Assembly: GCA_054601695.1 (NCBI GenBank)
Contig: BAAHQB010000038.1
Span: 744,001-808,000 of the forward strand
Source of the DNA: Amorphochlora amoebiformis
Taxonomy: Eukaryota; Cercozoa; Chlorarachniophyceae
Direction of reading: 5' to 3'
DNA length: 64,000 nt
Numbering within the stretch: position 1 is the first letter of the stretch; each line of letters opens with the position of its first letter. A program made the position numbers and the translations under genes. Positions 44,356 to 64,000 of this stretch are shown piece after piece. The notes beneath the pieces were generated by a model. That model worked only from the letters and a program-made list of their open reading frames with translations. It had not been told where the DNA came from and searched no databases.

Positions 44356-44789
44356 AGGATACGGCGATAGCCTTGTTCAATTTTTACAAGTTTTTGAAAG
44401 GTATCTTTTCGCTCTCTTTCTCTCTACATACTCTCCTTTCCCGCTCTCTTCTATTTCTATTCTTTCTCTCCAGCGCTCTCTCTCTTCTCAGTCTCTTTTC
44501 GTTTTCGCTTATCTCTCTCCCTCCTCTCGCTCTCTCTCTCTCTCTATCTCTCTCTCTCTTTCTCTCTACAAATCTCTCCTTTCCCACTCTCACCTATTTC
44601 TATTCTTTCTAACTAGCCCTCTCTCTAATTTGTCTTCTAAGCCTCTTTTCGTTTTCGCTTATCTCTCTCTCTCTTCCTCTCGCTCCCGCTCTCTATCTCT
44701 GGTCTTGTTCGTTCGCTCTCTCTCCTTGTTTGATCTCTCTCTCTCTCTTTTCCTTATCCTCCTCTCTTCTCTCCGCTATCTCCGTGGTT

Positions 44790-44826
<37 letters not shown>

Positions 44827-45194
44827 TGGCACTCTCCCTCGTTTGACTCTCTCTCTCGTTTGACTCTCCCTCTCTCTCCCTTCATTCTTTTCTCTCCCTT
44901 CTTCCATTCTATTCTCTCTGCTATCTCCGTGCTTGCTTTCTCTCTCTCTCTCTCTCTCTCTTGTTTGACCCTCAGATCTCTCTCTCTTCTCTCTTTTCTT
45001 TATCTTTTCTTCCTCTTCCTCTTTGGTTTTATCACTGTCGATGCTTTCTCGCTCCCTCTTATGTCCTTTGAATCCCGCTCTTAGTTGTATAGGAATACAT
45101 TTGTGCATAATGACGCTTTTGTATGTATAGAATAAGAATGTTTGCAAGCTCACAGCTGCTTGAAATTCGACAACGAACTCACATGCAAATGTCA

Positions 45195-45234
<40 letters not shown>

Positions 45235-45253
45235 CATAGAATAAGCACACATA

Positions 45254-45293
<40 letters not shown>

Positions 45294-45427
45294 TTTTATA
45301 TATATAAATATATATATATATACATATGTATATGTGTATATTTGTATGTATGTATATATATGTGTTAAATACATGTGTAAATATATGCGCATATATATTT
45401 ATATATATATATGTATATATATATATA

Positions 45428-45493
<66 letters not shown>

Positions 45494-45539
45494 TAGGAAC
45501 ATAGTTTTAACATGTACGTATATATAAAGTTATATTATA

Positions 45540-45610
<71 letters not shown>

Positions 45611-46033
45611 CTATACATATATATATATATATATATATATGCGAGTAGATATAAATAATACTTACATAAACATGTACATATTCCTATTATGTGTTTCAGT
45701 AAATATATATATATATACATATATATATACATATACACATACATATAAACACATACATAAATATAGGATTGGAGCTGAGCTAACAAAACCTGCTGAAGAC
45801 TTCTCGTGGATCTCGTTATTAACGTATGTAAACATGTATTAACATATGTATATATATGTATATGTGTATATATATTTACATATATATTTACATATATAAA
45901 TGTAAAGATATATACATTCTATATCGATTTGTATGTAAATATACATTTAGATTCTTACATGTATATATATGAATCAATACCTATGTGTATATATATATGT
46001 ATATATATTTATATATATATGTACATATATGCA

Positions 46034-46064
<31 letters not shown>

Positions 46065-46085
46065 GTAATATATATGTATGTATAT

Positions 46086-46118
<33 letters not shown>

Positions 46119-46224
46119 ATGTATATACGTTTGTATTAGAAACGAAGAAGGAGTCGAATCTCAGCAATTTATTCAATTCATGCAATCGTTTCTCTCTCAT
46201 ACCTTAGAGGTATATCATGTATGA

Positions 46225-46263
<39 letters not shown>

Positions 46264-46428
46264 TAATATATATAAGTAAATATACACTTGTGCCTTGAAT
46301 TGTAATTATTTATCAATACATATCGAAACATGTATACCTATAATATATACATATATATACCAAATAAATTACTAGTGAGAAGAACTTTAGCCGCAAACAT
46401 AGATGCATTTGCAAATACTTATATATAT

Positions 46429-46462
<34 letters not shown>

Positions 46463-46481
46463 ATTTATATGACTATGTATG

Positions 46482-46518
<37 letters not shown>

Positions 46519-46632
46519 CTATATGTGCACATATATATATTTATAAATAATATATATATATATTATATTATATATATATATATATGCATACAATATAGTT
46601 TGCAAGTGAGTACCGTTTTAGTCATATATATA

Positions 46633-46696
<64 letters not shown>

Positions 46697-46890
46697 TACA
46701 ATATAGTTTGCAAGTGAGTACCGTTATAGCCCGATACAAGATTTGGACGTTCCGTTACCAGCAATTCTAGTCCGACAGGTTATATAACTCATATAGATAT
46801 CTACATATACATAATTGAATATGTAAATCTAAATAAGTATGTATAATACTTATTGATATGCCGCATGAAGAATGTGTACACATATATACT

Positions 46891-46936
<46 letters not shown>

Positions 46937-48025
46937 ATATATCTATATATATATATATATTAATCATTAGATCATTGAAAAGATAGATATCACTGCTAAA
47001 AGGCAACGAAAATGGTACTACTCAAAGCTATTGAGCCCTACAGAAAAAGTATCAACCCTAACCCTAACCCTAACGCTAACCATAATACTAATCATAATCC
47101 TAACCCTAATCCCAACCCTAACCCTAACCATATTAACCCTAACCCTAACCCTAACCATACACCCTAATCCTAACCCCAACCCTAACCATAACCCCCTAAC
47201 CCTAACCCTAACCCTAACCCTAACCCTAACCCTAACCCTAACCCTAACCCTAACCTTAACCCTATCCCTAACCCTAACGCTAACCCTAACCCGATCCTTA
47301 TTCTAACTCTAGTCCTAACCCTAAACATAGCCCTTATTATACCTAAACCCTACTTTCGATTCTAACCCAAACCCTACCTTTGATTCTAACGTTGATGCTT
47401 ATAGTCTGCTCACTCAAGCCCTAAGGTTGATGCTCATAACCTGACTCTAACTATAAACCTAACCCTTACCCTAACCTACGACTCGAACCTTCAATTCTAA
47501 TACTAAACCGAATACTATTATGAGGGTAACTTACTACCGTTGCTATTGCAGTTACCTTAATACTCTAACCCTAATGCTCAACTCTAATACTCCATCGAAT
47601 ACTATTGTTATGAGGGTAATTTACTACCGTTACTATTGAAGTTACCTTAATACTCTAACCCTAACCCTTAACTCTAATGCTACATCGAATACTATTGTTA
47701 TGAGTGTAACTTACTACCGTTACTATTGCGGTTACCTTAATACTCTAACCCTAACCCTCAACTCTAATACTAACTTACTACCGTTACTATAGCAGTTACC
47801 TTAATACTCTAACCCTAAGACTTGATGATAACCTTAGCAGTTACCGTAATCATAATATTAATTTAGGATATTGAGCTTAGCAGCGAGCTTTGGAATCTAT
47901 GATATCGAAGAGGCTGGTAGAATGTATATATACATATATATATATAATATATATATATAATATATGTATATATATATATGTATATATATATATGTGTTTT
48001 CACACTGTTTTACTCATAGGCATAG
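40328..48025 (+). CDS. F-box protein, 18-exon model
   Basis: About 355 aa. Exons: 40328-40405 (ATG, in-frame TGA shortly upstream), 40515-40602, 40713-40795, 41100-41185, 41486-41516, 41836-41883, 42388-42507, 42769-42792, 43985-44065, 44358-44400, 45093-45124, 45156-45190, 45767-45823, 46140-46209, 46707-46778, 46971-47048, 47881-47916, 48020-48025 (stop). Exons 1-2 give an F-box at the extreme N-terminus: [16 protein letters not shown] joined to [19 protein letters not shown], matching the Leu-Pro...VCKxWN...LW pattern. It would recruit substrates to an SCF ubiquitin ligase through Skp1. A basic patch KRKRRR follows. The C-terminal part is helical ([40 protein letters not shown]) and unrecognised. 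Phases agree throughout. Weak points: the 31-nt intron at 45125-45155, the two-codon last exon, and an unused coding-like island at 46360-46410. Confidence 0.72.
41528..41825. repeat. CCCTAA array in F-box intron 5
   Basis: Degenerate telomere-type units, C-rich strand on the sense strand, ending about 10 bp before the acceptor of exon 6. Confidence 0.88.
41884..42020. repeat. TTAGGG units in F-box intron 6
   Basis: Degenerate TTAGGG right after the donor of exon 6, i.e. opposite in orientation to the array in the preceding intron. The two arrays flank a 48-bp exon. Unique sequence with gttagggt scraps continues to about 42240, then (CA)n and (TA)n. Confidence 0.8.
42885..43912. repeat. 1-kb (GA)n tract, F-box intron 8
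   Basis: Purine-rich on the sense strand, with an internal duplication of gagagataca/ggtaaggtgacggagaaaag near 43185-43300. It is followed by a short CT tract (43913-43960) just before the exon 9 acceptor, so the intron ends could pair. Confidence 0.9.
44401..45075. repeat. (CT)n tract, F-box intron 10
   Basis: Pyrimidine-rich on the sense strand, containing two copies each of a longer phrase with tctcttttcgttttcgctta (near 44500 and 44650) and cttccattctattctctctg-type units. No exon. Confidence 0.9.
45195..46960. repeat. (TA)n clusters, F-box introns 12-15
   Basis: TA repeats around exons 13-16. 46584-46620 is an echo of the acceptor side of exon 46707-46778 (catacaatatag|tttgcaag in both), placed upstream. 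Confidence 0.85.
47055..47335. repeat. CCCTAA array, F-box intron 16
   Basis: Starts within 10 bp of the donor aaa|gtatcaaccctaac. C-rich strand on the sense strand. Confidence 0.88.
47500..47820. repeat. 65-90 bp minisatellite, four copies
   Basis: Units contain cgaatactattgttatgagg, taacttactaccgttactat and agttaccttaatactctaac, each ending in CCTAACCCT. It appears to have grown out of the adjacent CCCTAA array. Confidence 0.82.
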
Positions 48026-48332
48026 GTAAACTTTATCGGTTATGAGTAGGAAACAAATGTTTATTCCTCATCCATCTTGTTTTTTCCCCCACTTTTTCCT
48101 TGGGGAATTTTGGGTGATTTTTTTTTTTTTTCAGTCTCAATTTTGTCTTTTTTTTCCTTTTTATTTCTTCTCTCGTTTTTCATTTTTCTTACGCTTTTCT
48201 ACGCGCAGGTCGTTCCGTACCTTCTCTTACTTTTTTTTTTGGTTTTGGACACTCTTTTCGATTTCTTTTCTTGTTTTTTCTCGATCAACATGAAATTTGG
48301 ACGATAAAACTATTATATATATACACACACAT

Positions 48333-48388
<56 letters not shown>

Positions 48389-48466
48389 TCTGCATAAATA
48401 CAAATACTACATGTATTTATGTCGATATATACGTACCGATATATATACATATATATATATATATAG

Positions 48467-48516
<50 letters not shown>

Positions 48517-48519
48517 TGA

Positions 48520-48558
<39 letters not shown>

Positions 48559-48570
48559 GAACGAGCACAA
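48026..48570. other. T-rich region and (TA)n after the F-box gene
   Basis: 48080-48290 is T-rich with long T runs, followed by (CA)n and (TA)n to about 48555. An acceptor-like cgcgcag lies at 48208. Probably 3' untranslated or intergenic sequence. Confidence 0.45.
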
Positions 48571-49846
48571 ATGAGAATTAAAAAAGAGACAATTTCCAGA
48601 CACACTTAGGTAGCGAAAAATCTTCCAGCAGAATCTATTCTTACGTCAAGTACACTATTTGCAGAGAACCAAACACGTAAGCCATACAGATATTAACTCA
48701 AAGAGTAAACAGACAGACAGTTAACAACTGAGTTTAGTTTCATATACATCATACCTACAACTAGCTAGATCGAGCAGTATCCCGGCGCAATTGAGCCCCC
48801 TAGGCTTGAATGTCTCTATCACGAGTCGGAAACATCTGTTATTTGTATAGTCAGTCCATGAACTGACCTCGTGTTGTCGCCGAACAGCGGTTACAAACTG
48901 TGACCTTGACAACTCGGATTAGAAAACCTTAGGAGAGCTCCAGATTTGGTTCATGGCCAGCTCTCTGTCTAGTCCGTAGTGTCGAAATCAGTCGACGTTT
49001 TACTCTCCTCGAGGCTTCCGCACGAATTGAGATCTGACGATTGCAAATTGCAAACTGAATTCAGAGGATGAACTTGAAATGTACATGTGACGTACATGTA
49101 TGTAACGGTTCTAGAAAATAGATATACTGTGATGTATTGTCACTGTTGTACACATATATGTATGATATTGTGGAATTTGTTACACTTATCAAGGGCTATC
49201 TATACTAATAACACACGCGTACTCAGAGAGTACATAGCTATTATAGCTTTACAGTACTAGCCTATGATAGATACATGCACCGTAGTAGGTGACAATGTAC
49301 ATCACAGTCCGATTAGGTCTACAACCAGATTGTACAATTTTTCCTGATCATACTCGATCTAAGGGTCAAAGACAGCTATCCAGTCCGGGCAAAATTCCTG
49401 CGTAGATCTAATCATTGCAAATCAATGGCATTAATGCTAATATGTATAAGTATACTAATTGCATATTACCATATGGCCATTGGATTAACAAACAAGACTT
49501 GTGTTAGGGTTAGGGTTAGGGACCTAGGGTTAGGGTTAGGGTTGGGAATATTAGTACCACCGTAAGTAAAATGAGTTATACTAGTCTTCGGCATGCTGCA
49601 GAATCATAGTATAACACTGCGGTCAATACATGTACATATGTACGTTATAAATTATACTACATATACATGTACGGTGTATCATCTGAGTCTGTAACCAGAA
49701 TCACCATCTTAGTGACACAGATATCATACTGTACTAGTACGTTATTATACTAGTTGTTAGCACTGATATACTACTGCAAGTTGTGACACAGTACAATTTG
49801 TATATTATACATGAGAGTATAATTATTATATGTATATATATGTATG

Positions 49847-49894
<48 letters not shown>

Positions 49895-49906
49895 TAATAT
49901 TCTATA

Positions 49907-49950
<44 letters not shown>

Positions 49951-50646
49951 TCGTATAATTGTAATAATTGTAAATAATCATAAAAATCTCATGACGTACC
50001 GATACAATACATTTTTACCATAGCGACACACCACCTGATAGTCACTACACTACTGGTATGTACCAATGGTTTTCATATATATATCACTCCCAAAACTGTT
50101 CAACATGATACTGCAAACCCTTTCCCTCCCCCCCCCCTAAAGTCTATTCCGGCTAGTCCTAACCATCAACCCCCCCCCCCCTTAGATTTTACACGTCCCT
50201 CAGTTCACACATCTATCAATCGTTTGATTTTCGACTGGTAAAACCGCTTTGGATAAGCTTTAAACTCTGTGAGAGAGTCCGGAGCCCCGCCGGGCAGGCG
50301 GCCATGACTTCCCGGGCAAGCTGTGACCACACGGAGAGTCACACGTATGTCACTCCTAGTGACAGCTAATACTCGTCATATGTTTGTCACTCAGAAAGAC
50401 ATGTTTTTTTGAGCGTCACTCTTAGTGACCTAACATCAACGGTTGAATGATAACTTGAATCCGATGCCTTCTTCATCATGAAGACGCATTCACGCACGGT
50501 CATCACTTATCATGCAAGCACCAGGAAAAGAAGGGTTACTCTCGGTCATAGAAGCTAGGGGCACTCTCGATCATAGAAGCTAGGGACACGCGTCAGTGCC
50601 GATTGTCGCAAGCATGGGCGAATGCTAGTATCTGTCTCCATGGCTC

Positions 50647-50680
<34 letters not shown>

Positions 50681-51011
50681 GCTCTCTCGTCTCTTTCCCT
50701 CTCTCTCTCTCCATCTCTCTCTCCCTCTCTCTCTCCTTCTCTCTCTCCGTCTCTCTCTCTCTACCTCTGCCTCTCCCTCTCCCTCTCTCTCTTTAGCTCT
50801 CTCTCCCTTTCTCTCTCCCTCTGTCCCTGTCTCTATACGGCGTACAATGTATTCTGGAGATCAGCTGCAGTGATAATAATACTTTCAGCTTCTATTTGAT
50901 TCGAATTTTCATATGTCAATAAGTATTTGAACTCGGTACAATTTGTAATTTATTAATTAACGATTATTAATTAGGTCCGGGGGGATGTGAGTTTATACTT
51001 TGAATCTAGAT

Positions 51012-51061
<50 letters not shown>

Positions 51062-51221
51062 GTATATGTATGTATATATACCGGTACCGTCATGAATCAT
51101 GATATCATACTGTGGTACTAGTTCTAGAAGTTCTAGATACTATATTTTATGGTCGTACTGAGCGCACTATAATATTACGTGCATACGAAAATATACATGC
51201 TAGACATGATATTCTATCTAG

Positions 51222-51276
<55 letters not shown>

Positions 51277-51415
51277 GACGTATTATCGAATCCAGTCTGT
51301 GATTATGCTTGCCAAAGTGACACAGTTCCGGCAGTGCACTTTTAAAACTCAGAGCCGATAAGTTAATGTAAATCGAAAATTACCCTCCATCCCGATCTCT
51401 TGAATTGACCTAAAC
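48571..51415. other. 2.8-kb mostly unique region without a confident gene
   Basis: Mostly non-repetitive, unlike the rest of the window. It holds a short TTAGGG patch (49503-49545), C runs (50128-50137, 50170-50180), inverted motifs such as gtcactcctagtgac (50348-50362) and gtcactcttagtgac (50415-50429), a (CT)n tract at 50650-50830, and TA runs at 49855-49945, 51010-51060 and 51225-51272. The minus strand is open at 48721-48912 (63 codons, reading ..EVSSWTDYTNNRCFRLVIE..), which could be a terminal exon, but I found no partner exons. The last part (51273-51415) is likely the 3' untranslated region of IFT25. Confidence 0.4.
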
Positions 51416-52791
<1,376 letters not shown>

Positions 52792-52956
52792 TGCAAACTT
52801 GGGGAAGGCGGGAGCTGTGACGGTTACGCGTGACAGGTGTGGCAGAACTGTGACATCCCAAGGTGACATATACAAAAGAACGTGACATCTAAGAGTGACA
52901 TTGTGACAACGTGCTGTGACTGTTAATGTCACTTAGATTGGTCACACACGTCGAAG
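52792..52956. promoter_or_regulatory. bidirectional ciliary promoter with TGACA repeats
   Basis: Between the IFT25 ATG (minus) and the rotatin-like ATG (plus). The sequence TGACA or TGTCA occurs about eight times (e.g. gtgacatcccaaggtgacat, taagagtgacattgtgac, tgttaatgtcacttag), many as GTGACA. I see no full RFX X-box. The repeats are the obvious candidate element for joint regulation. Confidence 0.6.
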
Positions 52957-63630
<10,674 letters not shown>

Positions 63631-63789
63631 GTATATATAAACATACATATATATTACATTACATTTGTACATACACATATAATATATATTTATGTATGTG
63701 TACATAAATTATATATACATATATATATATGTGTACATATGTATGCGATTGCACTTACAAAAGAAGATTCGCACTTCTTATTCGATGTT

Positions 63790-63826
<37 letters not shown>

Positions 63827-63870
63827 TATATTTGTATATGCATATATAATATATATTTACGTATATAGAC

Positions 63871-63918
<48 letters not shown>

Positions 63919-63963
63919 ATTGCATTTACAAAGAAAGATTCACACTTCTTATTCGATGTTAGG

Positions 63964-63998
<35 letters not shown>

Positions 63999-64000
63999 GT
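63631..64000. repeat. two donor-side echoes of exon 63551-63630 with (TA)n
   Basis: 63746-63795 and 63916-63968 repeat the exon's 3' edge and donor (cttcttattcgatgttag|gt). They are separated from it and from each other by TA-rich stretches that are themselves similar, so the duplicated unit is about 165 bp. Confidence 0.92.

Noticed and set aside
51112-51345. Plus-strand frame LVLEVLDTIFYGRTERTIILR
   Set aside because: Looks mildly protein-like but has no matching acceptor or donor and no neighbouring exons on the plus strand; left as unassigned.

Overview
This is nuclear DNA of an intron-rich eukaryote. Almost every intron is filled with simple repeats: (TA)n in nearly all, plus telomere-type CCCTAA/TTAGGG arrays, (GA)n/(CT)n tracts and minisatellites. 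The long apparent reading frames (poly Ile-Tyr, Ser-Leu, Thr-Leu, Asn-Pro) are translated repeats. The real coding signal lies in short unique islands of 20-180 bp, most with AG before and GT after and with matching phase from one island to the next. I rebuilt seven gene models this way, by hand. The organism very likely builds cilia or flagella: one gene is a complete IFT25/HSPB11 homologue and its divergent neighbour looks like the N-terminus of rotatin, a basal-body protein. The telomere-type unit is TTAGGG. I cannot name the lineage.

Layout. (1) 295-5504, minus: alpha-type protein kinase (eEF2K/MHCK family), nine exons, head to head with (2) 5739-16597, plus: an unrecognised multi-pass membrane protein, fifteen exons. 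(3) 17321-26072, minus: an unrecognised two-TM protein converging on gene 2; one of its introns holds a 1.6-kb gag-only Copia-type LTR element (22651-24256) in opposite orientation. (4) About 27902-38737, minus: a four-TM-type protein, both ends unresolved. (5) 40328-48025, plus: an N-terminal F-box protein. (6) 51416-52791, minus: IFT25. (7) 52957 to beyond the window end, plus: rotatin-like protein, sharing a 165-bp promoter region rich in TGACA with IFT25. 48026-51415 is mostly unique sequence with no confident gene.

Three genome-scale patterns stand out. First, many exons have degraded 'echoes' of their own edges in the neighbouring introns. Copies of the 5' edge with its acceptor lie upstream and copies of the 3' edge with its donor lie downstream, each separated by a (TA)n or (GA)n tract. 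Second, the long telomere-type arrays inside the gene models lie with the CCCTAA strand on the sense strand of the host gene, and several splice sites are made of the array itself (GTAACCCTAA donors; CCCTAG or CCTTAG acceptors). Third, a 32-bp minisatellite next to one exon is built from that exon's donor region. Together they suggest introns that grow by serial duplication and repeat capture while staying spliceable. All exon boundaries are inferences without transcript data.
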